64,000 nt of DNA from Multifurca ochricompacta (Eukaryota > Basidiomycota > Agaricomycetes > Russulales > Russulaceae): NCBI GenBank assembly GCA_022496185.1, contig WTXG01000187.1:1-64000 (forward strand), read 5' to 3'. The first letter of the stretch is position 1, and the number at the start of each line of letters is the position of its first letter. The notes beneath the pieces are model-generated. The model did no database searches, had not been told where the DNA came from, and was given only the letters and a program-made list of their open reading frames with translations. Made by a program: the position numbers and the translations under genes. Shown piece after piece: positions 21,390-33,579 of this stretch.

Positions 21390-22915
21390 TCAAAAATCCT
21401 TCTGGCCAAAGGCCTTGTCAACGATCAAGGCGCGTACCGCCTCGTCTCATTCATCATATGCTCCCAGATGGCTGCCGCTTTCTGTTCTTTAGTCTTTGGG
21501 GCGGTTACTGGGTTTTCTTTTACTGGGGTGGGAGGTTCTGTATTGGTGGTGTCGTGGTAGTAGTGGCTACTGTTGCTTCAGCAGCGTGAACTGTCTTCTT
21601 TGGGCAGAACTGCAACATGTGTCCTTGTGCTGGCAGTGAAAGCAGCGCCCTTCCTTCATAAGGTTTTTCTTTTCATCGTCAGTGAGGGCTGCATGAGCCT
21701 TGGTGCGGTCGGCCGATGTGTCCATGGCGTTGGGGTCTCGAGGATGGGTAGGTTTTACCCCAAATGCCGCCTTCCACTGATTGCGGGTTTTACCCTTCTT
21801 TGTATCAACTCCAAATCGTGTTTGGAAGTCTAGATAGTCCTGCTGCTGTGTTCTGGCAGCACTTGTCCACTGGCTCCATGATTCGGGGTGATGGAACTGA
21901 ATGATATTTTTCACCAGGGGGTTGGGCAACCCCTGGGAGAAGAGGTCAAGCATCGCCTCTTCGTTCACATCATACCCCATTCTCTTGGCCAGGTTGCGAA
22001 ATCTGGCTACATAGCCATCCAAGTCCCTCTCTCCATTTTAAGGGACTTCAGTTCTCTGGCAGCCTTCTGCTTGGCCTGCCCATCTGTGAAGGCGTCTTTG
22101 AATCTTTGCGCCATTACATCCCACAGATCTTCATCTGTGGTTCTGGTTCCGGCTGTAACTCTGTCGTTCAGCCATTCAATCTGCTCCATTGTCCAATCAT
22201 CGATGGAATCCCCTCTGATAAGCGAGAGGAAGAGGTTGGTGCATTGGAAGGGGTTCACAATCTGTGGGACGTCATGATTGAAGTTTTTGAATGTCTTGAA
22301 TTCGAGCATGAATTTCTTGCTCTGTGATCGGTCACCAGTGAACGTAGTCGGCAGGACTCCTGTAAGGCGTCCTGATGGAGGGGGGAGGTTTGGGACAGGG
22401 ACAACTGGAGCGGGGTCGGGTAACTGTGCAGCGATGGTCGACATCGTAGGATAGGTGATGGTCGGGGTGTCTGAGGTTTGTCGTGTGATCTGGGGAGAGA
22501 CTAAAGCAGATGTTCTGAACGTAGTACTCTCTGGTGCAACTGTCTGAGCCGTAAAACTAGTGGCTATGACTTGTGCATCTTCGCTGCTTTCTTCGATATA
22601 TTCTTCTGGTTCTGAATCTGTGACGATGGCTGGAGGATTTTCTCTCCAAGGTCCTAGGCCGTATTCTGGTGGGGCAGGTCCTGTGGTAACCCAGGAACAA
22701 TGACTTCTAGAGTAACGGATACGGTACCAGACCCTCTTCTGTTCGTCGTATTCAACTGGCTGGTACTGATCGTCGTGATAGATGTAGTATCCAAACTCAG
22801 TTTCAAAATCTTTCCAGATGGCAGAGCCAAGGACTTGTTGTGAAAGATTATCCTCGTCTCGGTGGTCGATGAGTTCTTCGTTGTGCAAGGTCTGACTGTG
22901 GCTGGATGAAGCCAT
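21390..22915 (-). pseudogene. G2 gag
   Basis: ATG at 22913-22915 (MASSSHSQTLHNEEL), 22 nt from the LTR. Gag core FKTFKNFNHDVPQI ... EQIEWLNDRV. A frameshift near 22020 splits the core, and another near 21610 falls inside the zinc knuckle (CFHCQHKDT). The C-terminus runs to the conserved GAT TTT TGA at the gag/pol junction. Confidence 0.9.
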
Positions 22916-22924
22916 GGTGGGGAG

Positions 22925-22935
22925 AGACTCGACTT
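22925..22935 (-). promoter_or_regulatory. Self-priming primer-binding site of G2
   Basis: Sense AAGTCGAGTCT, 2 nt from the LTR. It pairs with AGACTTGACTT in the LTR (23164-23174) with one G-U pair. Confidence 0.7.
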
Positions 22936-22937
22936 AA

Positions 22938-23532
22938 TGTAACGCCTGGTGCGGGCGTTCGTCACGACATGTGAGAAGTCACGTAGCAAAACTACAAAGT
23001 CAGGTGTATACTGTCTTTCAAGTACATGGAGTTTGAGTGAGAAGTTGGTACCAAGGAGCTAATCCCTTAGTATCGGTGAGTGGAAGAGTGCCAGAAGCAC
23101 TGAGACAATTCAGGAGTCAGGTCTTAGGAATCACCCAGAAGGTAATGCACCAAGTCAATTAAGAAGTCAAGTCTGAAGCATACAGGCTATCTAGGCAGGC
23201 CTTATATACGTAATAGAGATCGGAGTCTGAATCGGAGTATTGTACTCGGTGTATCAACGAAGTCGTAATCTATCCAAAGAGGGAATGGAACTAAGTGGGC
23301 CAGATGAGAATATACGTAGACGGATTCGGTATAGTCGTGATTCTGGTGGGAAAATATGTAAGAGTTCTTGTGTAAAGTATGAGTCAGAGATAAGCACAGC
23401 CTCAGTCAAAGATAAGGGACAAATATACACAAAGGAAGTCATAACATGGTCAACAAAGGGGCAAATAGAGCCAAACGGGGTGTCACACGGTGTCAAAGAA
23501 AAAGTAAAGGCGACGTAGTAGGGTTCATAACA
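22938..23532 (-). repeat. 5' LTR of G2
   Basis: 595 bp, TGTAACGCCTGG to GGTTCATAACA. TATATAAG box on the sense strand near 23200-23207. Confidence 0.92.
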
Positions 23533-23537
23533 TGTGG

Positions 23538-23837
23538 GCTTAGGACTTGTTGTAGATGGCGATAGGTAGCCTACTATACTACTTAGAAGTCGCACATCAG
23601 AGGCAGGACCTTTTTAGGTTCTGAAGCATAGCGCCACAGAATGGATGGGCCCTCTTAAATGAGACCTGGACAACTGGTTCTAACTGCTCCTTGGAACCAG
23701 GATCAACCTTTAAAAATCATCTCAAATGTCTTCCATCGTCTTCCCTCCTACATTCAAGTTCAATAAACTTGACGGCTCCAACTGGCAGCAGTGGTCAGTG
23801 TCTTTCACCGCCCTGTTGAGGATAAATGGAATGAAGA
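23538..23837 (+). pseudogene. Copia C1: end of leader and start of gag
   Basis: Leader to 23725, then gag ATG at 23726-23728 (MSSIVFPPTFKFNKLDG ... LLRINGMK). Interrupted at GAAGA by G3; continues at 34743. Confidence 0.9.
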
Positions 23838-24704
23838 TGTTACGTCCGGTGCAGGACGTTCTGCATGACTTGTGCGACAGCTTGATTTACGAAGTCAAGT
23901 AAGAAACCAATAAGGCTTCTTGGAGTCCGGGTGAGATGAGTCAAAGTCAAAAGGGCTGTTCCTTAAGACGATGTTGAATGGAAAGTGCCAAAAGCACTGA
24001 GACGAAGGAATTAAGCGATCAAAGGGGGATGTCCAGAAGACAGGCACCGATGTATTCAATAAGTTGAGTCTGAGCTTTACAGTGTAAGCTACAGTGGGCT
24101 TATATATGTAAGGAAGTGGGCGTCTGTTGATAAGGAATCACAGAGTCAAGTGGGCCCAAATATCTGAAAGCGGAGGGCGTAAAGCCTGGCTTCTACTGAT
24201 AGGGAATTAAGTAAGTGTCCGGTCGTATGATAAGGTGATAAGCAATAAGCAGCGATAAGGGTACGTAAACATGAGCAAACAAGTAAGTCATGGGGATGGA
24301 CGGAGGGCATGTGACGGGTCCCACGATGGAGATGTGATCATACAGTGCCTCACAAAACTGAGTCAATGTTTTGCACTTTTGCACTGTTTATTGAATATCA
24401 CATCAGCCAAAACAAATATAAACAAAGTCTTAGTAGACCATAAAAGGTACAAGATAAGGGTTATGTAATGCAACAATAATTATGTAATTCTGATCAAAAC
24501 TTGTGGAGCTATGCCCATTTCAAATTGGGGACTCATTGACTCAGTTTTGTGAGTGGGTATCAGAAATATCAGAATCTGATGCTCCACCAAATGTACAGCA
24601 ACCAATCCTTAATATATGGTTACCATAGTTATCTAAATATTGATGGGACCTGGAATAGAGCTATTTAACCATGGTTTACATTCCCAGAATATTATAATTT
24701 CCCA

Positions 24705-25148
24705 ATGCACCCCACCTCCTCTGCTCAGAAAGAAAACATGCTCTCTCTGGCCTGTGAAGGTCATTCCACTCACACTATTGCCTCCAGACTCAGCCTCAGC
24801 CAGTCCACAGTCTCTAGGACACTCAGAACTCTCCTTCCCAACCATCAGTCACCTCATTTTGGTCATCTTTCCAAGCTCTCTGCTACCTCTGAACATGCTA
24901 TCATGATACAAATCACCACAGGAAAGGTTGGCAATGCTGTCCAGGCCACAAAGCACATCAATTCCATCATCCCCAACCATGTCTCTTCACAAACTGTGCA
25001 TTGGGTTCTTAAACAACATTCATTCAAGGCTGTAACAAAGAAGAAAAGGCCACTACTCTCTGCAGTACATTGCAAGAAGCACTTAGCCTTTGCTTTGAAG
25101 TACAGAGAGTGGACTGTGGAGGACTGGCATCTGACCCAAACCTGTTGA
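24705..25148 (+). pseudogene. Tc1-like transposase N-terminus, left arm
   Basis: Starts MHPTSSAQKENMLSL. The helix-turn-helix DNA-binding part is GHSTHTIASRLSLSQSTVSR, and a second one follows. It ends in unrelated residues once it crosses into the loop. No catalytic residues are present in this copy. Confidence 0.85.
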
Positions 25149-25602
25149 TTTTGGTCTCATCTGACCAAATCACCCTCTTCCAGTCCTCCATAGTCCAGTT
25201 TTGGTACTTCAAAGCAAAGGCTAAGTGCTTCTTGCAATGTACTGCAGAGAGTAGTGGCCTTTTCTTCTTTGTTACAGCCTTGAATGAATGTTGTTTAAGA
25301 ACCCAATGCACAGTTTGTGAAGAGACATGGTTGGGGATGATGGAATTGATGTGCTTTGTGGCCTGGACAGCATTGCCAACCTTTCCTGTGGTGATTTGTA
25401 TCATGATAGCATGTTCAGAGGTAGCAGAGAGCTTGGAAAGATGACCAAAATGAGGTGACTGATGGTTGGGAAGGAGAGTTCTGAGTGTCCTAGAGACTGT
25501 GGACTGGCTGAGGCTGAGTCTGGAGGCAATAGTGTGAGTGGAATGACCTTCACAGGCCAGAGAGAGCATGTTTTCTTTCTGAGCAGAGGAGGTGGGGTGC
25601 AT
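25024..25602 (-). pseudogene. Tc1-like transposase N-terminus, right arm
   Basis: Mirror image of the left-arm gene but longer: it continues through EDWKRVIWSDETKINRFGSD, which holds the first catalytic Asp of the DDE domain. It then reads back into the opposite strand of the left arm. The second and third catalytic residues are absent. Confidence 0.85.
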
Positions 25603-26073
25603 TGGGAAATTATAATATTCTGGGAATGTAAACCATGGTTAAATAGCTCTATTCCAGGTCCCATCAATATTTAGATAACTATGGTAACCATATATTAAGG
25701 ATTGGTTGCTGTACATTTGGTGGAGCATCAGATTCTGATATTTCTGATACCCACTCACAAAACTGAGTCAATGAGTCCCCAATTTGAAATGGGCATAGCT
25801 CCACAAGTTTTGATCAGAATTACATAATTATTGTTGCATTACATAACCCTTATCTTGTACCTTTTATGGTCTACTAAGACTTTGTTTATATTTGTTTTGG
25901 CTGATGTGATATTCAACAAACAGTGCAAAAGTGCAAAACATTGACTCAGTTTTGTGAGGCACTGTATAGTGAAGTGTAGGTGGCTGGGAGGGTTCGTCGC
26001 TGGGCAGGAAGAAGAAAATGGGAAGAGACGGGGTTCGTAACATCACCCCCTCTTCTGGTTCTAGCAGTCCCGG

Positions 26074-27947
26074 CTAGAAACGACTCGTACCGTCATCATC
26101 CTGCACCAGCTCCAAGTAGTCATCAGCTACATTACAATCGTCTTCCTTATACAACTCCAACTCCTGTGGACACGCATGGGTGCGAAGGAAGCCATACAGG
26201 CCGCGCTGACCACATGCGCGGCATAAATCGTAGACGGGGCAATCGAGTTCTCGATGCCCAGCGTTGTGGCAAAGGCACTTGCCGCACCAGCCTGAGGGGT
26301 TGTTGATTGTTGGGGCCACTCCTACGCATTGGAAGATGCAATGTCGGCTCCAGTGGAGATTGCTACGGCAGTGTCGACACCATTTGCGGTTGAGGGGGCA
26401 GTTCCAGCTGATGTGGTACTTGCTGTTGCAGCACCAGCAGGTCTCTCCATGGGGGTTTTCATGTAACCGTGGCATCTCAAGTCGGTTCGGCAGCAATGTT
26501 GGGGCAGCACCCAGGGTTCGAGGGGGGAGAGGTCGCGCATAGGTGTCGGCATACCTTTCAGCAATTGTTTGATACGCATCCCCCGCTTCTAATCTCTTCC
26601 TAATCTCCACAATCTCCTGTTCCAGCTGGAACATCCCATTGGTCAGCCTTGCCATCATCTTCGCATGTTCCTTATATTGTTGGTTCAGTGTCCTCTGCAG
26701 GGTAATGTTCTTCCGCAGCCTTACGACTTCTGCTTTCAGGCGCAGAAGTCTCATATCGTTCATTACCTTGTCGATTGCGAAGGTGTTACGCTCAGAGGGG
26801 CGTACGCGGTCGAGTGCGGGCGGCTAGGTCACAGAGACAAGGTCGGGACGATCTTGGGTCGATGTGGAAGACAATAAGTCCAACGCTACGCTCAGTCACA
26901 AGCCAATCAGTGTGCAAGGCCCCAGAAGGACAAAGCACCAAAGAGAGGAGTCCGGGTGGTGAGACGCAAGGAAGGAAGTTAAAGGTCCACAAGGCTACTG
27001 ATTGTCACAGGAGCTCAAGATGGGGAACCATCTGAGCGAGACTAGCTAGGGTATATATACATGCTGGTACTAGCTTAGTCATCCGTTCTTATCAGTCTTA
27101 TCTAGATGCTTGTGGTTCTGGACGTGTGACTTATGGAACCTTCCATCAGAACCAGTGCCACCGTCTTCCCACATCAACTAAGGTTCAGGGTCCTTCCGTA
27201 CACGAGGCATCAAACCTTATGTTGCGTGCTTCTTCTTTCCATCAGAACATGCCGTACCTGCAGCGCTTCTTGTCTTCTGCGTGGGACACCATGACTAAGC
27301 TTTGGGGGTCTTGTCTGGCAGCCCATCTCTGGGCACTCCAAACCGTTCCCTCACATCGCCTAGACTCGGGCCTCCTCCGCGTCTCGCAGTCTGCTTGGTA
27401 CGCTGGACGGTTCGTGACAGAAGGTGCGACAATCTTCCACGGAGAGATGGCCCAACTGTTCATCGGTCAGCGTGTGATGAAGCTGGCCGGTGTACCTTTC
27501 CTCCAAGTAGACAGGAGCCCCATAAACAGGCCCATCTTTCTTCATGCACCCTGCCACATCCATTCCCCCATTAGTGTAATAGATATACTTCGCAACGGCT
27601 GTAGTGCCGTCGGCCATTGTGATCTCCAATGGGTAGTACATCGACGAATTGGGATTGTTGGGGATGAAGGGGAATTCGGGGGCTTCATCGTCGACTTCCC
27701 CGTTGAGCAAGTCGTTGGGGTGGGGCTCTTCACAGTGGGTGAAATCGTCGTTCAGGTTTGGAGACTGATTCTTGACACAGGCTTCCACAATTTCATAGTC
27801 AATGGGGGAGGAGGGGCGAGTAGAGGGATGGGTGGACGGGAAATTCTCGACAACTACAACGGAGGCGGTGAAAGCATCGATGGCGGCGTTGGCAGCGACA
27901 AAAGACATAATGGATTGGATAGTGATAGAACGTTGCTGGGGGAGCAT
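26074..27947 (-). pseudogene. ORF3 of G3, split by an L2 LTR
   Basis: ATG at 27945-27947, 38 nt after the pol stop (about 27986). N-terminal part to 27420 (FPFIPNNPNSSMYYPLEIT, YTNGGMDVAGCMKKDG); C-terminal part 26783-26074 is fully open: coiled-coil region, then CWCCNSKYHISWNC, CRHCRSNLHWSRHC, CGKCLCHNAGHRELDC and CRACGQRGLYGFLRTHAC, ending DDDGTSRF. All four zinc-binding clusters are intact in this copy. Without the LTR it would run to about 410 residues. Confidence 0.8.
26784..27419. repeat. Solo LTR of family L2 (copy 2)
   Basis: TGTTACGCTCAGAGGGG to GGTTCGTGACA; duplication GAAGG (26779-26783, 27420-27424). Close to copy 1 at 12671 over the first 400 bases and more divergent after 27220. 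Confidence 0.9.
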
Positions 27948-27985
27948 GTACTGGGGAATTCGATGGGGTCTGGGGTTGCTCCCTT

Positions 27986-30900
27986 TTAACCGTTTTTGGG
28001 CGCTTCTGGATGCTGGGTATGAAACTCCGTGATAAGGACCGGGGCAAAGACATCTCCGGCTGGTTCCCACGAATTGTCAGAGGTTGGGAATCCTTTCCAT
28101 TTGACTAGGTAATACAGCTTGCACCCTCAGCCTTGTCGCTTCGAGTCCAGAATGCGTTCTACTTCCCACTCCTCTTCTCTGTCGATAAGGTCAGGTGGGG
28201 GTCTTGGGAAGTTCTCCCCATGCAGGGGTGTTTCCTTGTAAGGTGTTAACAGCTTGGCGTGGAAGACTGGGTGGATGCGCCATGTGGGGGAAGTCTGAGT
28301 TCATATGACACGTCCAACAGCTTCCTCGTTATCTTGAAGGGTCTGTGACGTCGGGGCGCTAATTTGGCCGTGGGATGTGACGTGTGAATGTTCTTCCCTT
28401 CCAACCATACCAGGTCATTGGTCTGATAAGGTGTGAACCTTGAAGGTCTTTCCGCCAGGGTCCTTTGCGCCTTCAACAGATTCTCATTGGCCGATTTCTG
28501 GATCTCTTCCCATTGGCTGATATGCTGTGTGGCTGAAGGGACATTCGTCGGCTTTCCGGTCCATGTAGCTCGGGGCGTCCATCCCATGATAAGTGAGAAT
28601 GGGGAGTTTTTTGTGGTACCATTGGGCCAGGAGTTGTGTGCGAATTCTGCTGTTGCAAGCCAATCAGCCCAATCGTCCTGTCGTCCATTGCACCAGAACC
28701 GAAGATATTGTTCAAGCCACTGGTTCGTTCGTTCTGACTGTCCATCTGTTTGTGGATGATAGGCCGTTGAAATGTTTTGGGTAATGTTCAGTGTTTTGCA
28801 AAGTGCCCTGGCAAATGTGGATGTGAAACGTGGGTCGCGGTCTGAGATGATCTTCTCGGGGAGGCCGTAGTGTCTATAGACATGATCTAGGTAGAGTTTG
28901 GCCACCCCCTCTGCCGTGATGGACTCATTGCAGGGTATGAACAGCACTGCTTTTGAATAGTCGTGGTCAGTGATGGTCAGGATTGAGTCGAATCCTCTGG
29001 AAGTGGGGAGTTTGACGATGAAGTCCATGGCGATAGTCTGGAATGGTTGTGAGGTCGTTGGTGTAATTGGGAATGGGGCCAGTGGATGTGGGTGCGTGTT
29101 CACTTTGTTGGCCTGGCAATCTGCGCATCCCTTCACGTATTCCTCTATGTCCTTCTTCATGTTCGGCCACCAGTAGTCTCGTTTGGCAAGAGTGTAGGTA
29201 TTAGCGATGCCTGGGTGTCCCGCCGAGGGAAGGTCGTGGTGAAAATGGATCACCCCCCTCTTAATGTTGTCGCCACTGGTGACAACGAGTCGATCCCCAT
29301 CCTTCCACCATAGGCCGTCAATTTTCTTTAGGTTATGTGCTTCTGCCCATGTTTCGCATAGTCGTTGATTCATATTTTGCGACACCTGGGCCCATAGATC
29401 CATGTCGTGAAGGCTGATGATGGCCATCCTTGTGAAAACTTCTTCTGGGAGCACTGTAACATCATTGTTGTCTTCTGCACCATTATTCAGATTGGGCCAT
29501 CATGACAGGGCATCTGCTCGTGCATTGTGGCTCCCTGCAATATGCTTCAGGACGAAGTTGTATTCTTCCAACTCTAGAACTTCATGGGCGACACGTCAGC
29601 TGATCTTATGGGGTTCCTTCCAATAGAGCAAGTTGGAGTGATCAGTATGAATGATGGTTTTGTGAGGGGTTCCTGCTAGGTATGGTCGCCAGTGTCGCAA
29701 TGCTTTTACTATGGCCAATAACTCTCTGTCCCAAATGTCATAATTCCGTTCCACTGGCGAAAACGTTTCCGAATAAAAGGTGACCGGGTGAAGGAGTCCC
29801 GCCACGTCCCGCTGATTTAGCACGGCACCATTCACAAAGTGAGATGCATCCACTTCGAGTTCAAAAGGTTTCTGCAAATCTGGTTGTAGAAGGACCGGTT
29901 CTGCGGCAATGATGTCGCGAATCTGTTCAAAAGCCTTTTGTTGTTCTTTGGTCCAATGCCAGGGGACTTCTTTCTTCAGTAGCCCATTGAGTGGTTGGGC
30001 GATCCCTGAGAACCCCCGGACGAAACGTCGATAAAAGTTGCAGAACCCAATGAAGGACCGCACGTCCTTAACACATGTGGGCACTGGCCATTCCCGGATT
30101 CCTTGTACTTTTACTGGGTCCATCCAGACCTGTCCTCCCTCCAGGATGACTCCTAGATATTCTATACTTGACTGTTCGAATGAGCATTTGGCAGGTTTAA
30201 GGTACAGGTCATGTTCATGCAGGATGTCCAACACTTGATGTACTCATTCTCAATGGTGGGTCAGATTGTTTGTTGTGGCGACCAATATATCATCCATATA
30301 AACCACTACTTCGCCCGTAAGGATGAGGTCACGGAAAATGTGATTCATCATCGATTGGAAAGTAGCGGGTGAGTTGGTGAGGCCAAAGAACATAACATTC
30401 AGTTCAAAGAGCCCTTGATTGGTTTTGAAAGCCACTTTACACTGGTCTCCTTCCTTAATCCAAATATTGTTATAACCCCAGTGGACATCCATTTTAGAGA
30501 ACAGGGATTTATCCCTCATAGTGTCGATGAGTTCCGAGATGAGCGGCAAGGGGTAGGCGTTCTTTACAGTATAGGTGTTTATCCGTCAGTAGTCCTGAAC
30601 TGGTCGAAGTTTGCCATCTTTCTTCTTGATGAAGAAGAATGGCGACGCGTATGGTGATTTCGATGGATGAATGTACCCCTTTGCAAGATGTTCCTCGAGG
30701 AATGCTGTGAGCGCCGTTTGTTCCGCCTGTGACAATGGATAGATTTTACAGTCAATCGCCAATGGGGTGTCAGGTACGAAGTCAATGGCGTGATCCCATG
30801 GTCATACAGGTGGGAAACGTTGAGATTCCTCCTCAGAGAAGACTTTCCAATGTCGATGATATTCTCGTGGCACTACCTCTTCAAAAGTCTTTTCTGTACG

Positions 30901-31463
30901 TCCCTCCACTGCCTTCTGTGCGAGTTCTGATGCCTTGGTAGCGAAACAATAACCTGGGTCTTCATTCTTTTCCTCCATCCTGCATACTGCTGAATGTCGA
31001 ACAGCGTAGTCATATCCTATCGACGTGATGAGAACAGGATAGAAGTCTTTATCCATAGTCGCATCACTCCAATTGATCCTTGGTTCAAAGGCAGCAAGCC
31101 AGGGATATCCCAAAACCAAATCTTCTTCGCCTAGATTGGTAACTAGGAAGCGGATGATTTTTGTCCTCTCCCCTACTTGGACATTAAGATCGGTGTAATG
31201 TGTGATCTTTCCTGCTCGATTGGCAGTCCCGTCAATATTCCAGATATTCTTTTCCTGGGGGAGTGCCAGCATCCCTAGTCCCATGGTCCTTGCCATCCGT
31301 GGACTAATAAAGTTATCTGTGGCTCCTGAGTCAATCAGGATGTCACGATCGGCCGTCCTCTGTGTAGTCTCGAAATGTACTGGTATTTTCAAAGACTTGA
31401 AGCGACTAGTATACACAGAGGTTACATGTAGTGCTCGTGCCCAGGCCGATGGGGTTGAGCCGA
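27986..31463 (-). pseudogene. G3 pol: protease to chromodomain, broken
   Basis: Protease DILIDSGATDNFIS near 31330 in an open stretch to 30802; [15 protein letters not shown] near 30490 and [10 protein letters not shown] near 30295; RT thumb/RNase H 30234-29596; integrase 29454-28246 with intact zinc domain and D, D, E motifs; chromodomain near 28020-28200. Stops at 30802-30804, 30586-30588, 30250, 30244 and 29596-29598 are TGA where relatives have Arg. A frameshift lies near 28290. Confidence 0.9.
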
Positions 31464-32981
31464 TCAAAAATCCTTTTTGGCGAATGCCTTTTCTACTAAA
31501 ATGGCTCGCACTTCCTCGCTTTCCTTCATCATATTGGCCCATATTTCCTGCGCCTTGTCTTCTTTCGTTGGTGCTTTCTTTTCAACGGTCGGCGGGTTGT
31601 TACATATGGGGGTGGTTGTAGCTTCGGCCGCTCGCGACCCCTTCTTCGGACATTCCCTCGACATATGTCCTTGTGCTTTGCATCAAAAGCACCTGCCCTC
31701 TTTCATCAATGTCTGTCGCTCATCTTCAGTGAGCATGGCTCTAGCTCGGGTTCTATCGGCCGAGGTATCCATAGCGTTTGGGTCGCGTTGAGAGGTATGT
31801 GTGGGTTTGACCCTGAAGGCGGCTTTCCACTGGTCACGAGTCCTCCCCTTCTTCGTGTCAACCCCAAAGCGCGTTTGGAAGTCAAGATAATCCTGCTGCT
31901 GTCGTCGAGCAGCATCGACCCAGGTATCCCAGTCATCGGGGTGGTGGAACTGGATGATATTCTTTACCAGCGGGTTGGGTAACCCCTGGGAGAAGAGGTC
32001 CAGTGTTGCCTCCTCGTCCGTGTCGTAACCAGCCCTATTGGCCAGACTTCGGAACTTTGCCACATAGGCATCCAGTTCCCCCTTCTCCATTTTTAGGGCT
32101 TTCAATTCTCGAGCAGCCTTCTGCTTGGCCTGCCCATCTGTAAATGCATCCTTGAATTTCTGGGCGATGGTTTCCCAGAGGCCTTCACTAGTGGTACGAC
32201 GACCACTCTCAATCTGTTCATTCAGCCATTCCAGCTGTTCCATTGTCCAGTCGTCCACAGCTTCCCCTCTAATCAGTGATAGAAAAAGGTTGGCATGCTG
32301 GAAGGGGTTGATAATTTGGGGAACGTCATGATTGAAGTTCTTGAATGTTGTGAACTCCAACATGAACTTCTTGCTTTGCGATCAGTCTCCTGTGAATGTC
32401 TGTGGTAGTACACCTGACAGTTGTCCTGAGGGTGGGGGAATGTTGGGTGGTAACATGGCAGGTGGTGGGGGAGGAGGAGGAGGAGCCGGGTCGGGAAGCT
32501 GGGCAGCGATGGTGGACATGTTCTGATAAAACGGGGTAACGGTGTCGGAGGATTGTATAGAGATCTGGGGAGTTGTCAAAGCAGGGGCTCTGAATGTGAC
32601 AACTGTGGGTGCAACTGGGGATGTAGTCGACACTAATACCAGTGCTTCTTCACTGTGTTCTTCTACGTACTCTTCTGGCTCAGAGTCCGTGATAATGGCC
32701 GGGGGATTCTCCCTCCACGGTCCTAATCCAAATTCAGGTGGGGCGGGTCCTGTAGTGACCCAAGAGTGTTGGCTATCCGAGTATCGGATACGATACCAAA
32801 CTCTTTTCTCATTATTGTATTCTACCGGTTGGTATCTTCTGTCGTGATAGATGTAGTATCCAAACTCGGACTCAAAGTCCTTCCAGGTGGCAGAGCCAAG
32901 TACTTGTTGTGAAAGGTCAGGCTCGTCCCTGCGTTCGATGGGTTCTTCTTTAAAGAGGGTCTGACTGTGGCTGGAAGCCAC
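31464..32981 (-). pseudogene. G3 gag
   Basis: Begins at the usual position but the start codon reads GTG (32979-32981), followed by ASSHSQTLFKEE. Gag core FTTFKNFNHDVPQI and knuckle CKAQGHMSREC. TGA stops at 32382-32384 and 31683-31685 (the latter inside the knuckle) replace Arg codons. Ends at GAT TTT TGA (31464-31473). Confidence 0.88.
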
Positions 32982-32987
32982 AATGAG

Positions 32988-32998
32988 AGACTCAACTT
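32988..32998 (-). promoter_or_regulatory. Self-priming primer-binding site of G3
   Basis: Sense AAGTTGAGTCT, 2 nt from the LTR, perfectly complementary to AGACTCAACTT in the LTR (33224-33234). Differs from G1 and G4 with a compensating change in the LTR. Confidence 0.8.
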
Positions 32999-33579
32999 GA
33001 TGTTACGTCCAGTGCAGGACGTTCTGCATGACTTGTGCGACAGCTCGATTTACGAAGTCAAGTAAGAAACCAATAAGGCTTCTTGGAGTCTGGGTGAGAT
33101 GAGTCAAAGTCAAAAGGGCTGTTCCTTAAGACGATGTTGAATGGAAAGTGCCAAAAGCACTGAGACGAAGGAATTAAGCGATCAAAGGGGGATGTCCAGA
33201 AGACAGGCACCGATGTATTCAATAAGTTGAGTCTGAGCTTTACAGTGTAAGCTACAGTGGCTTATATATGTAAGGAAGTGGGCGTCTGTTGATAAGGAAT
33301 CATGGAGTCAAGTGGGCCCAAATATCTGAAAGCGGAGGGCGTAAAGCCTGGCTTCTACTGATAGGGAATTAAGTAAGTGTCCAGTCGTATGATAAGGTGA
33401 TAAGCGATAAGCAGCGATAAGGGTACGTAAACATGAGCAAACAAGTAAGTCACGGGGATGGACGGAGGGCATGTGACAGGTCCCACGATGGAGACGTGAT
33501 CATATAGTGAAGTGTAGGTGGCTGGGAGGGTTCGTCGCTGGGCAGGAAGAAGAAAATGGGAAGAGACAGGGTTCGTAAC

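Larger units (their letters stand above)
16018..23532 (-). mobile_element. Ty3/Gypsy chromovirus G2 (divergent subfamily)
   Basis: LTRs 16018-16610 and 22938-23532 begin TGTAACGCCTGGTGCGGGCG, clearly different from the other four elements. Target duplication TGTGG (16013-16017, 23533-23537). Same gene order: gag, protease, RT, RNase H, integrase, chromodomain, ORF3. Many frameshifts. Its ORF3 is fused in frame to pol. Confidence 0.93.
24343..25964. mobile_element. Fold-back Tc1/mariner-like element, 1,622 bp near-perfect palindrome
   Basis: Flanked by TA duplications (24341-24342, 25965-25966). Ends are CAGTGCCTCACAAAAC and its inverse. Arms 24343-25128 and 25179-25964 (about 786 bp each) mirror each other around 25153.5 without indels; I saw one mismatch near 24393 and several near the centre. 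The loop is about 50 bp. Each arm also has an inner inverted copy of the terminal motif near 24536 (mirrored at 25771), like the IR/DR layout of some Tc1 elements. Each arm encodes the N-terminus of a Tc1 transposase, so it cannot move alone. Confidence 0.93.
23838..26042 (-). repeat. 3' LTR of G3, split by a fold-back Tc1
   Basis: Parts 23838-24342 and 25967-26042, together about 581 bp. The uninterrupted counterpart at 33001 shows the original target CATATAGTG. Confidence 0.92.

Noticed and set aside
27126..27989. 287-codon plus-strand ORF
   Set aside because: Crosses the end of an L2 LTR into the antisense of ORF3; chance open frame.
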